Positions 1 through 7,310 of a stretch of DNA of 43,913 bases are shown piece after piece. Location of the stretch: positions 1 to 43,913 of the forward strand of contig PUMD01000096.1 in assembly GCA_003551215.1 (NCBI GenBank), written 5' to 3'. The notes beneath the pieces were generated by a model, which did no database searches, was not told where the DNA came from, and worked only from the letters and a program-made list of their open reading frames with translations. Within the stretch, counting starts at the first letter, position 1. Each line of letters starts with the position of its first letter. The position numbers and the translations under genes were made by a program. The stretch is from Clostridia bacterium. Its GTDB lineage: Bacteria > Bacillota > Sulfobacillia > SLMV01.

Positions 1-53
1 AAGACGGAGATATACTGACCGAGCCGGGATATGGAAAGATGGTGCAGCCATGA
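1..53 (+). CDS. C-terminal tail of an upstream gene, possibly hydantoinase/dihydropyrimidinase (partial)
   Basis: In frame 3 the first bases read as an open tail ending in TEPGYGKMVQP and a TGA at 51-53. That stop overlaps the ATG of the next gene at 50 in an ATGA arrangement, which is typical of translationally coupled operon partners. Hydantoinase and dihydropyrimidinase proteins often end in a short Gly-x-Gly-Lys/Arg-hydrophobic motif resembling GYGKMV, and the downstream gene is an N-carbamoyl-amino-acid hydrolase, their usual partner. Only 16 codons are visible, so the family call is inference. The other forward frames are less convincing: frame 1 stops after five codons and frame 2 is the upstream extension of the next gene. 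Confidence 0.4.
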   Translation, partial: DGDILTEPGYGKMVQP

Positions 54-1285
54 AAGTGGACGCGGCGCGAGTCAACGATCAGCTGCAGCAGCTGGGGCAG
101 TTTGGGTTCACCGAGGGGAGCGGGGTTACCCGCCCCGCATTGAGCGAAGCCCATCTGCAGGCCCGCAGGTGGCTCAAAGAGCAGATGAGGGATATCGGAC
201 TGGATGTCAGGATGGACGCGGCCGGCAACGTTATCGGACGGTTGAAGGCCTCAGCCGGCGTCCGGCAGCCGCAGACGGTAATCGTCGGCTCGCATCTGGA
301 CACCGTACCCCAGGGAGGGAAGTTCGATGGGGCTCTGGGCGTGGTTGCCGGTCTTGAATGTGCCCGCCTGCTCAAAGAAAACAGAGTGGATCTGCCTTGG
401 AACCTGGAAGTAGTCGACTTCACCGACGAGGAGGGCTATCACTTTGCCGGTACCTTCGGCAGCCGGGCGATGATGGGCATGGTGTCCGAGCAGGAGCTGC
501 ATCGCACCAGGACCGAGGACGTCCCGACGCTTGCCGAGAGGTTTTCCCAGCTTGGCTGGGATACGCATAAACTCCCGGAGGCAGAGCGCAGCCCGGAGGA
601 TCTTCGGGCCTACTTTGAGCTGCACATTGAGCAGGGAAACAGGATGGAAAAACGGGAACTGGACATCGCGGCGGTGACCGGAATAGTTGGTATATACCGT
701 TATACCGTGCAGGTGCTGGGCACGGCCAACCACGCCGGCACCACCACTATGGCCGACCGCGACGATGCCCTGGTCACCGCGGCGGAGCTTCTGCAGCTGC
801 TCCCGGAGTGGGCGCGAGCCCGTTCGCCGGATATGGTGGCCACCTGCGGTCAGCTGTCCGTCCAACCGGGAGCGCAGAACATAATACCGGGAAAGTGCCG
901 GTTCAGTGTGGAGCTGCGCTCGCTGGAGTCGGAGGATATGCAGCGCGTAAGGGACCGCCTCACCGCATGGTTGAAGGAAAACTGCCGGCATTCTCTGAGC
1001 AATGTGCTGGAAAAGGATGGGGTCAGGCTCGATCAGGAGCTGATCGAGCTGATTTTGCAGCAAGCCGAAGCCTCGGGCCTGCAGGCAGTACCCCTTGCCA
1101 GCGGGGCGGGACATGATGCGCAGAGCTTCGCACCTTTTGTGCCCACGGGGATGATTTTTGTGCCCAGCGCGGGGGGAATCAGCCACAGCCCCGAGGAGTA
1201 CAGCAAACCCGAATGGGTGGCAAACGGGGTGCAGGTCCTAACGCAGACAGTACACGAGCTGGCCCGCTGCGATACCAGCGGCTGA
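50..1285 (+). CDS. M20-family N-carbamoyl-L-amino-acid hydrolase / allantoate amidohydrolase-type amidase
   Basis: A 411-residue cytoplasmic dinuclear-metal amidohydrolase. Metal-site motifs of the hydantoinase/carbamoylase branch of M20 are visible: GSHLDTV (His82), KFDGALG (Asp93), TDEEG (Glu127/128), LHIEQG (His192) and SHSPEE near residue 380. Members remove the carbamoyl group from N-carbamoyl amino acids, beta-ureidopropionate, ureidoglycolate or allantoate. The sequence does not fix the substrate. The central lid/dimerisation domain is present and the length is typical. The ATG overlaps the stop of the upstream gene by 4 nt, and the ribosome site is weak (GGAAAG), which fits translational coupling. 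If the upstream tail is a hydantoinase, the pair would open and then decarbamoylate hydantoins or dihydropyrimidines. Confidence 0.9.
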   Translation: MKVDAARVNDQLQQLGQFGFTEGSGVTRPALSEAHLQARRWLKEQMRDIGLDVRMDAAGNVIGRLKASAGVRQPQTVIVGSHLDTVPQGGKFDGALGVVAGLECARLLKENRVDLPWNLEVVDFTDEEGYHFAGTFGSRAMMGMVSEQELHRTRTEDVPTLAERFSQLGWDTHKLPEAERSPEDLRAYFELHIEQGNRMEKRELDIAAVTGIVGIYRYTVQVLGTANHAGTTTMADRDDALVTAAELLQLLPEWARARSPDMVATCGQLSVQPGAQNIIPGKCRFSVELRSLESEDMQRVRDRLTAWLKENCRHSLSNVLEKDGVRLDQELIELILQQAEASGLQAVPLASGAGHDAQSFAPFVPTGMIFVPSAGGISHSPEEYSKPEWVANGVQVLTQTVHELARCDTSG

Positions 1286-1300
1286 GAAAACTGCGGTGTA

Positions 1301-1326
1301 GGTACGCAGCAGGGCAGCCGCGTACC
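1301..1326. other. Inverted repeat after the carbamoylase gene
   Basis: GGTACGC (1301-1307) and GCGTACC (1320-1326) form a perfect 7-bp stem with a 12-nt loop, 16 bp past the stop codon. No T-run follows, so it is not a classical intrinsic terminator. It may stabilise the transcript end or be incidental. Confidence 0.3.
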
Positions 1327-1429
1327 CTCCGGTGACTTGGGCTAGTGCCCCACTGTTGAGTAGGAGCTGTCCTTTGCCCGGCAGATTGTGCGGCCGGAAG
1401 TGAATGATCACAGAAAGGAGGAGTCAGAG

Positions 1430-1729
1430 GTGGCAATAGTAGCAGTCAGCATAAGCCCGGTCGGCGAGGGAGTAAGTGTCAGCAGCTACGTGGCCGAGGC
1501 GCTGAAGGTTCTGGATGCCCGCGATGATGTTGAGTATGAGATAGGTCCCATGTTTACTACCATAGAGGGTGAACCGGACGCGATCTTTGAGGTGGTTCGC
1601 GATATGCAGGAGAGGATGTTTGAAAAGGGGGCCAGGAGGGTTGGAACTGTCCTGAAAATGGATGACAGGCGGGACAAGGAACACCGCATGCAGACGAAGA
1701 TGGAATCGGTCAAAGGTAAGATGAAGTGA
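1430..1729 (+). CDS. MTH1187-family thiamine-binding protein (formerly DUF77)
   Basis: A 99-residue protein opening MAIVAVSISPVGEG, followed by a ferredoxin-like alpha-beta fold pattern with GPMFTTIEGE in the middle. This is typical of the MTH1187/YkoF-like small thiamine- or hydroxymethylpyrimidine-binding proteins. The GTG at 1430 is chosen because AAAGGAGG (1414-1421) sits at good spacing, and the upstream in-frame extension is unlike the family. The C-terminus is lysine- and methionine-rich. The family binds thiamine in some structures, but its cellular role is not settled. It is monocistronic or loosely linked to its neighbours. Confidence 0.85.
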   Translation: MAIVAVSISPVGEGVSVSSYVAEALKVLDARDDVEYEIGPMFTTIEGEPDAIFEVVRDMQERMFEKGARRVGTVLKMDDRRDKEHRMQTKMESVKGKMK

Positions 1730-1783
1730 GGGCTCAGGCGGGCAGTGCTCAGTGAACATCCACTTTCTTCCCCCGGATGAGGG

Positions 1784-1807
1784 ACTGTCATAGTATGCAG
1801 TGACAGT
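1784..1807. promoter_or_regulatory. Perfect inverted repeat upstream of sod, operator candidate
   Basis: ACTGTCA at 1784-1790 and TGACAGT at 1801-1807 are perfect 7-bp arms separated by 10 bp. The spacer begins with TAGTAT, a plausible -10 element, although no good -35 is visible. The site lies 23 bp before the sod start codon. A symmetric site overlapping a -10 would fit a dimeric redox or metal regulator. An RNA hairpin in the leader is the alternative. Confidence 0.4.
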
Positions 1808-1829
1808 TTCTCACGAGGGGGTATTCTGT

Positions 1830-2504
1830 ATGGACTGTTCTGAGCAGAAAACAGACACTGCATTTGGTTCTTTCCCGGGCGGAGGTTGGGAGGAAAACCG
1901 CATAGAGCGGGGCGGCCACGACCTTATTGGGCTGCCTTACGGCTACGACGAGCTCGAGCCTCAGCTTTCATCCGAACAGCTTTATATCCATCACCGACAA
2001 CACCACCAGGACTACGTGGATCAACTCAACGAGACCGAACTCGCACTCCAGCAGATGAGACAGCAGGGAGATTACGAGTCGCTGCGGCACCTCAGCCGTC
2101 AGCTGGCCTTTGCTGGCTCTGGAGATATCCTTCACGTGCTTTACTGGTACAGCATGGAGCCCGGTGGAAGCGACATGCCCGAAGATCTGGCCGAGCAGCT
2201 GCGCACCGACTATGGGACCGTGCAGAACTTCCGCCAGCACTTCACCGAAGCTGCCGCCCGGGTTGCGGGGAACGGCTGGGGGGTGCTGGTATGGCAGCCC
2301 ATGTACGGCCGCAGCGAGATCCTGGCTGCCGAACGCCACGAGAACATGACCCAGTGGGGCACTGTTCCCCTGCTGGTGGTGGATGTATGGGAACACGCCT
2401 ACTACATCGATTACCCTGCCGAGAGAGAGCAATATCTGCAGCAGTGGTGGGAGGTAATCAGCTGGGAGCTGGTGGCGGTGCGGTTCAGGTGGGCCAGGCA
2501 GTAG
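1830..2504 (+). CDS. Superoxide dismutase, Fe/Mn family
   Basis: A 224-residue iron/manganese superoxide dismutase that converts superoxide to peroxide and oxygen. All four metal ligands are recognisable: His54 in YIHHRQHHQ, His102 in LHVLYW, and Asp185 and His189 in DVWEHAYYIDY. The ATG at 1830 is preceded by GAGGGGG at 1815-1821, and an in-frame GTG at 1800 is less likely. About 28 residues precede the usual LPYGYDELEP start of the fold. This tail is hydrophilic and is not a signal peptide. Metal preference cannot be decided. Convergent with the M42 gene. Confidence 0.95.
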   Translation: MDCSEQKTDTAFGSFPGGGWEENRIERGGHDLIGLPYGYDELEPQLSSEQLYIHHRQHHQDYVDQLNETELALQQMRQQGDYESLRHLSRQLAFAGSGDILHVLYWYSMEPGGSDMPEDLAEQLRTDYGTVQNFRQHFTEAAARVAGNGWGVLVWQPMYGRSEILAAERHENMTQWGTVPLLVVDVWEHAYYIDYPAEREQYLQQWWEVISWELVAVRFRWARQ

Positions 2505-2511
2505 TGAGAGG

Positions 2512-2541
2512 GGGCGGTGCGGCCGGCCGGCTGCACCGCCC
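2512..2541. terminator. GC hairpin between convergent sod and M42 genes
   Basis: GGGCGGTGC (2512-2520) pairs perfectly with GCACCGCCC (2533-2541) around a GC-rich loop, in the 53-bp gap between two convergent genes. No T-run is visible on either strand, so it may act as a weak or factor-assisted bidirectional terminator. Confidence 0.45.
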
Positions 2542-2557
2542 TGCCTGCGGCGCTGGT

Positions 2558-3628
2558 TCAGGCGTACTGAAAGCTGTCAATCTCCTTCATCTCCCTGATG
2601 ATGGCCTCAAGCAGCCTGACTGCCGCCTCCATGTCCCTTATGTCGCCCACTTCCACCGGCGAATGCGAGTAACGCCGGGGCAGCGTGATTGACCCGGCGG
2701 GTATACCCTCGGCCGCCTGCTGGATAGCGGCGGCATCGTTGTTCCCCCCGCTGAATATCACCCGCTGATACGGCAGCTGATGCCGCCTGGCTGTACCCAC
2801 CAGCAGGTCTCGTATGACCGGCGGAACAGATGCCCGTCCCCGGGCACCGCTGACGAGGGCGAAAACGGGCCCCTCACCGATTTCGGTGTGAAGCTGGTCT
2901 TTACTCACATCGGGGGTGCCCCCGCAGGGGATGGTATCGAGGGCCAAAGCGAAATCCGGCCTGACTCGCTCTGCGGCAACCCCGGCTCCGCGCAACCCCA
3001 CTTCCTCCTGAACGGTGGCTACCGCCCACAGCTCTCCGCCGAATTCGGCGTCGGCCACATGCTGCAGAACCTGCCACATCACTGCGCATCCCGCCCGATC
3101 GTCTACTGCTGCGCCGCAGAAGCGGCGGCCGCCGTCAAAAATGCTGAGTTCGTCATCGTAGGTTACTGCAGTTCCTATCTCCACACCCATATGTTCCGCT
3201 TCTTCCCTGCTGTCTGCCCCAACGTCGATGTACAGCTGATCGGTCGTGGGCACTTTCCGCCTTTCCTCTGCTGACTGGTAATGACCTGGCTTTACCCCAA
3301 TGACTCCGAAAATATCGCCGACCCGGACTTTGCGGCCGACCAGCAGGGAATCCAGGGTGCCGCCTACTCTTTCGAAGCGTAGAAACCCATCATCGTCGAT
3401 CCAGCGCACCACCGCCCCTATCTGATCTGAATGGGCCGCCAGCATCAGTTTGGGCCCCGCGGTCCGTCCGCCGAGGCGGGCAAACACGTTGCCCATGCCG
3501 TCTACCAGCACCTCATCTGCCAAGTCGCTGAACTGACGACGGAGAAACTCTACCATGCGGGTTTCGTGTCCTGATACCGCCCTGATGCTGCAAAGCTGCG
3601 TCAGTTTATTCATCAGTGCCGTCCGCAT
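2558..3628 (-). CDS. M42-family aminopeptidase (YsdC/FrvX/TET-like)
   Basis: A 356-residue cytosolic metallo-aminopeptidase. The M42 metal ligands are visible: His66 (AAHSDQIG), Asp176 (VDDRAG), Glu208/209 (VQEEVG), Asp231 (ALDTIPCGG) and a C-terminal histidine in YSHSPVEVGD. M42 enzymes form large tetrahedral assemblies and trim short peptides downstream of the proteasome or other proteases. The ATG at 3628 is chosen because GAGGAGGT lies about 8 nt upstream. A longer in-frame extension lacks a ribosome site. Monocistronic, convergent with sod. It fits the peptide-degrading theme of the window. Confidence 0.93.
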   Translation of the reverse strand: MRTALMNKLTQLCSIRAVSGHETRMVEFLRRQFSDLADEVLVDGMGNVFARLGGRTAGPKLMLAAHSDQIGAVVRWIDDDGFLRFERVGGTLDSLLVGRKVRVGDIFGVIGVKPGHYQSAEERRKVPTTDQLYIDVGADSREEAEHMGVEIGTAVTYDDELSIFDGGRRFCGAAVDDRAGCAVMWQVLQHVADAEFGGELWAVATVQEEVGLRGAGVAAERVRPDFALALDTIPCGGTPDVSKDQLHTEIGEGPVFALVSGARGRASVPPVIRDLLVGTARRHQLPYQRVIFSGGNNDAAAIQQAAEGIPAGSITLPRRYSHSPVEVGDIRDMEAAVRLLEAIIREMKEIDSFQYA

Positions 3629-3877
3629 ACCTTTTACCTCCTCACGGGTTTGCACGTCCTCTGCGTACAATTCACTACCGGGAGTTCAATTCCTGTCTTG
3701 GTCTCCGGTCAGTTCCCCGGGTAACCCAGGATTCTACGGCGTGGTGTAGAAGGTAGTTAAGGAAGAATATAAAAGTGGCTGCGTTCAGTCCAGGCTCCCG
3801 CCGGAGGCACAGTTGAATCCTGATGGTGGTGACTGTGCTGAGCAAGAAGACAAAATTGCCCTATTGGAGGGTATCTC

Positions 3878-4705
3878 ATGCAGTTTCTTCCACTTTTTAC
3901 GCTGGCGGCGGCCGGCGCCTGTGCTTACTGGGCCGTCCGTCTGGCGCGTCAGGATGAGGATTCACAGCACCGGGCAGAGATGGGGTCCCGTCTGCTGATC
4001 GCAGCGGCGGCTGCGGCAGTGATCTTGCTTGTGTTCACTTCTCAAATCTGGTATGTGCCGGCCACCGTTCCGCACGCGGTGAGTCAGGAGGCCTCCGGTA
4101 GTCTTCCGGACTGGTTTGAAGTCATGGATCAGCAGGAGTCAGCAAGCCCCCTGCAGTGGCGGGTGGAGTTTGTGGGGCGGCGGGACCCCGGTGGTCCGGC
4201 GAGCCACCAGTTGACCTACACCTACAACCGCCTGACTGGTGCAGACAGAATCCAGCTTGGCCAGACGGCGACCTTCGGGCACGGCTCCAGGGTTATCATC
4301 TACATCCTTGTGGCGGTGGCCCTGGGAGTTGTCCTGTACAGCGTCATCCCGCTGATTTTCGGTCAGAAATGTCCAAACTGCCGCAGCAAGCCCTTTGACC
4401 TGCTGCAAGAAAATCAGCTCCTGTCAAGCGAGATAGACATGCACGGTGGTTCCTTTCCCATAGTCTGTGAAGGACATTTCCACTGCAAGATATGCGGATT
4501 CAACCAGATGAGAGTTTATGAGGGGTCCAAGCTCAGCCACGGAGGCGGGCATATGACCGATCCGGTAGAGATGCCGGGGATGGCCTCCCTGATAAGCGAC
4601 GATGTGGATGATCGCCAGCTCAGCATGGATGAGGAGACGTGGAAAGAGCAGGTCAGTCAGCTGAAGCAACAGCGAGAACGCGAGTGGTTTGACGCAGATG
4701 AGTAG
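3878..4705 (+). CDS. Membrane protein with C-terminal zinc-ribbon-like domain, function unknown
   Basis: A 275-residue protein I cannot assign to a named family. Hydrophobic segments lie at about residues 3-22, 38-58 and 138-161. The loop at 60-137 is probably extracytoplasmic. After the third segment comes a cysteine cluster: C165-x2-C168, C197, and C203-x2-C206 (with His200 and His202 nearby), which looks like a split zinc ribbon. The last 50 residues are acidic and charged. The ATG has TTGGAGG at good spacing. The next small gene, 65 bp downstream, is also a membrane protein, so they are probably co-transcribed. A role in membrane-linked metal sensing or protein quality control is speculation. 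Confidence 0.75.
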   Translation: MQFLPLFTLAAAGACAYWAVRLARQDEDSQHRAEMGSRLLIAAAAAAVILLVFTSQIWYVPATVPHAVSQEASGSLPDWFEVMDQQESASPLQWRVEFVGRRDPGGPASHQLTYTYNRLTGADRIQLGQTATFGHGSRVIIYILVAVALGVVLYSVIPLIFGQKCPNCRSKPFDLLQENQLLSSEIDMHGGSFPIVCEGHFHCKICGFNQMRVYEGSKLSHGGGHMTDPVEMPGMASLISDDVDDRQLSMDEETWKEQVSQLKQQREREWFDADE

Positions 4706-4770
4706 CTGGTTTCCACCGGCCGACGGGCGGGTCCTGTCGGGGGCAGTGCATACAGGGGAGGGGGATTACG

Positions 4771-5028
4771 GTGGATCTGAGGAAATACTGGGATCCGAAG
4801 TACCTCGGAGCAGTTCTTCTTTTGATCCTCGTACTGCTGCAGCCCAGAGTGCTGCCGGTGTTTGGGTTCATCGGTCTCCTGTGGCTGGTGGCCGCTAACC
4901 TGGCGCAGGAGCACGAGTTCGTCTCTGAGGAGGAAAAAAGCAGCAGACACGAAAAGGGCTTTTACGAGGACAACGACCAAGACCGTGGATCACCTGGGGA
5001 TGAAGGCAGGTTGTATCTGCTGTCGTGA
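4771..5028 (+). CDS. Small membrane protein, function unknown
   Basis: An 85-residue protein starting at GTG 4771 behind GGGGAGGGGG. Two adjacent hydrophobic stretches (about residues 11-26 and 29-44) are followed by a strongly charged tail rich in Glu, Asp and Lys. No family is recognised. The arrangement, two short membrane segments with an acidic cytoplasmic tail, and its position right after the zinc-ribbon membrane protein, suggest the two work together, but no function can be stated. Confidence 0.6.
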   Translation: MDLRKYWDPKYLGAVLLLILVLLQPRVLPVFGFIGLLWLVAANLAQEHEFVSEEEKSSRHEKGFYEDNDQDRGSPGDEGRLYLLS

Positions 5029-5110
5029 TAGCTTGGGGTTTGCCGCTGGATAAGTGGCAGCCGACTGAATCAAAATTTAAGCAGCAAGGGTTCTGAATTG
5101 GAGTGGTTCG

Positions 5111-5644
5111 ATGTCTTTTTTTGCTGTCACCGGTTATCCTGGTTCCGGGAAGACTACCCTGGTCAGCCGCATCGTCGACAGGCTTGATGATGACCAGGCG
5201 GCCGGATTTATCACCGTGGAGGTTCGGGAGGATGGCACCCGCACGGGGTTTGATGTGGTCACCCTTGATGGGCGCCGGGCTCCGCTCGCCCGGGTGGGGC
5301 CGGGTTCCCCCAGGGTGAGCAAGTATGCCGTCGATCTGCCTTCCTTTGAAAACACCGCAGTGGATGCGCTGAAGCAGGCACTGCGGCAGCCGGATGTTCT
5401 TTTGGTCATAGATGAAGTGGGGAAGATGGAGCTTCTCTCCGAAGAGTTCTGTCAGCTGCTCGCCGGCATCATGAAACACAACAGAGAGCTTTTGGCAACC
5501 GCCCCTCAGCGGTCGTCCGATCCGCTGGTGCAGAAGCTGAAACATGACCCCCGTACACGGCTTTGGCAGGTGAAGCGCTCCTGTTTTGACCGGGTTGAAG
5601 AAGAGCTCAGCTGTGCGGTGCTCGATGGGATAAAAAGCAGATGA
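5111..5644 (+). CDS. THEP1-type nucleoside-triphosphatase
   Basis: A 177-residue P-loop protein with Walker A GYPGSGKTT at residues 8-16 and a Walker B-like VLLVIDEVGKMEL around residues 97-109. This pattern, with the GFITVEVRE segment after the first helix, is typical of the THEP1 / NTPase_1 family, which hydrolyses nucleoside triphosphates to diphosphates in vitro. Its physiological role is unclear, and links to RNA or nucleotide metabolism have been proposed. The ATG at 5111 is preceded by TTGGAG. The length matches the family. Confidence 0.88.
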   Translation: MSFFAVTGYPGSGKTTLVSRIVDRLDDDQAAGFITVEVREDGTRTGFDVVTLDGRRAPLARVGPGSPRVSKYAVDLPSFENTAVDALKQALRQPDVLLVIDEVGKMELLSEEFCQLLAGIMKHNRELLATAPQRSSDPLVQKLKHDPRTRLWQVKRSCFDRVEEELSCAVLDGIKSR

Positions 5645-5664
5645 GAAGCAGCTATTGCGACGGG

Positions 5665-5686
5665 GCGCAGGCGGAGCGCCTGACGC
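5665..5686. repeat. Imperfect hairpin in non-coding stretch before tldD
   Basis: The 223-bp gap at 5645-5867 contains CAGGCG-GAG-CGCCTG (5668-5682), extended by GCG on the left and CGC on the right across one bulged A. It is followed by purine-rich sequence (AGCGGAGCGAGG at 5712-5723). In-frame codons through the gap are open in the tldD frame but look nothing like TldD, so I treat it as non-coding. It resembles dispersed GC-palindromic intergenic elements. Confidence 0.4.
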
Positions 5687-5867
5687 TGAAGGAGCGATAG
5701 CCTGCAGAGGGCAGCGGAGCGAGGAATCCAGACAGCCTCTCGCCTCAAAGGATATCCGATCCACGTCAAGGTCGCCACACCCCGGCAGGAAGGAAAACCA
5801 TCCTCATCGGCGAAACCCTATAGCTGCAGCCTGGGCGAATTCATCTGTGTTTGGAGGAGGGGTGCCT

Positions 5868-7310
5868 TTGAGAGATACTGCACAGAAGGCGGTCCACCTG
5901 GCGGAGGGCATGGGCGCATCATACGCCGACTGCCGGGTGGTTCAACGGGAAAGTGAGTTCATTTCGGTTAAAAACGGCGAGGTAGAAGAACTGGCATCTG
6001 GCGACGATCTGGGGCTCGGTGTGCGGGTGATAGTTGACGGTGGCTGGGGATTTGCCTCAACCAACCGGCTTTCTTCTGCTGGCGTTGAGGACTGCGTCCG
6101 ACGGGCGGGGGAGATTGCCGCAAGCGGAGCCCGCGTGCGCAAAAAACCGGTCCGACTGGCGGATGAGCCGGCGCACGTTGACAGCTGGGAGCGTCCGGTG
6201 GAGGTAGACCCCTTTGAGGTAGATGATGCGGCGAAGCTCGATCTGCTGACCAGAAGCAGCCGGGCCATGATGCAGCAGGGGGTGGCGGTAGCGAGGGCAG
6301 TGTTGGTCTTTTCGCGCGACACCCAGGTGTTTGCCAACAGCGAGGGGAGCCTGATAAGACAGGTGCTGACCGAAAGCGGCGGCAGCCTTTATGCTCTGGC
6401 CGTCGGCAGGGGCAATACCCAGGTGCGAACCTATCCGTGTACGGTCTGGCACGACATCCAGGGGAAGGGATGGGAGGCGATACAACAGCGCGATCTGCTG
6501 GGCAACGCACCGAGAGTTGCTTCCGAGGCGGTGCAGCTTCTGTCGGCCCGGCCCTGTCCGGAGATGGTCACCGACGTTATCATAGCTCCTAACGAGCTGG
6601 CGCTGCAGATTCACGAAAGTATCGGGCACGCAGTTGAAGCCGACCGCATTCTGGGCCACGAAGCCGACTTTGCCGGCACTTCCTTCATCAGCCCGGACAT
6701 GGTTGGGGATTTTCGCTACGGCTCGGAGAAGGTAAATGTATTCGCCGACCCCACGCTGCCGGGAAGCCGGACTTCCTTCAAGTACGATGACGAGGGAGTC
6801 AAGACCCGGCGGGTGGACATTATCAACGAGGGCAAGCTGGTGGGTCTGACCACATCGCGCGAAACTGCCTTTGAGCTGGGGCTTGGGCGGTCGGGAGGCT
6901 GCATGAGGGCCAACAACTACGACCACATTCCGCTGGTCCGGATGCCCAACGTCTCGCTTGCACCCGGCGATGTCAGCTTCGAGGAGCTGATTGCCTCAAC
7001 TGAAGAGGGTATTCTTCTGGATCAGAACCGCAGCTGGTCTATTGACGACCGGCGGCTGAATTTTCAGTTCGGCTCCGAGGTGGGTTGGCTGATAGAGGAC
7101 GGCGAAATAGGCGAGATGGTCAGAGACCCGATATACGCTGATATGACTCCAGATTTTTGGGCCAAATGTGATGCCATCGCCGATGAGGATGACTGGCGAG
7201 TTATCGGTTATGCCTGCGGGAAGGGAACTCCCTCGCAGGACGGGCGGGTGGCGCACGGATGTTCGCATGCCCGATTTTCCGGGGTGAAGGTGGGGGCGAA
7301 AGAACGATGA
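5868..7310 (+). CDS. tldD: TldD-family metalloprotease, catalytic subunit
   Basis: A 480-residue cytoplasmic protease subunit. The zinc-binding motif HESIGH (HExxxH) is at residues 249-254, followed by the conserved AVEADRILG. In the TldD/TldE heterodimer, TldD carries the active site and degrades unstructured peptides entering the chamber. It is known from CcdA antitoxin decay and microcin B17 maturation. The start is set at TTG 5868 because GGAGGAGG ends at 5860 with good spacing. GTG 5862 is too close, and the in-frame extension further upstream does not match the family. It overlaps the next gene by 4 nt. Confidence 0.92.
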   Translation: MRDTAQKAVHLAEGMGASYADCRVVQRESEFISVKNGEVEELASGDDLGLGVRVIVDGGWGFASTNRLSSAGVEDCVRRAGEIAASGARVRKKPVRLADEPAHVDSWERPVEVDPFEVDDAAKLDLLTRSSRAMMQQGVAVARAVLVFSRDTQVFANSEGSLIRQVLTESGGSLYALAVGRGNTQVRTYPCTVWHDIQGKGWEAIQQRDLLGNAPRVASEAVQLLSARPCPEMVTDVIIAPNELALQIHESIGHAVEADRILGHEADFAGTSFISPDMVGDFRYGSEKVNVFADPTLPGSRTSFKYDDEGVKTRRVDIINEGKLVGLTTSRETAFELGLGRSGGCMRANNYDHIPLVRMPNVSLAPGDVSFEELIASTEEGILLDQNRSWSIDDRRLNFQFGSEVGWLIEDGEIGEMVRDPIYADMTPDFWAKCDAIADEDDWRVIGYACGKGTPSQDGRVAHGCSHARFSGVKVGAKER

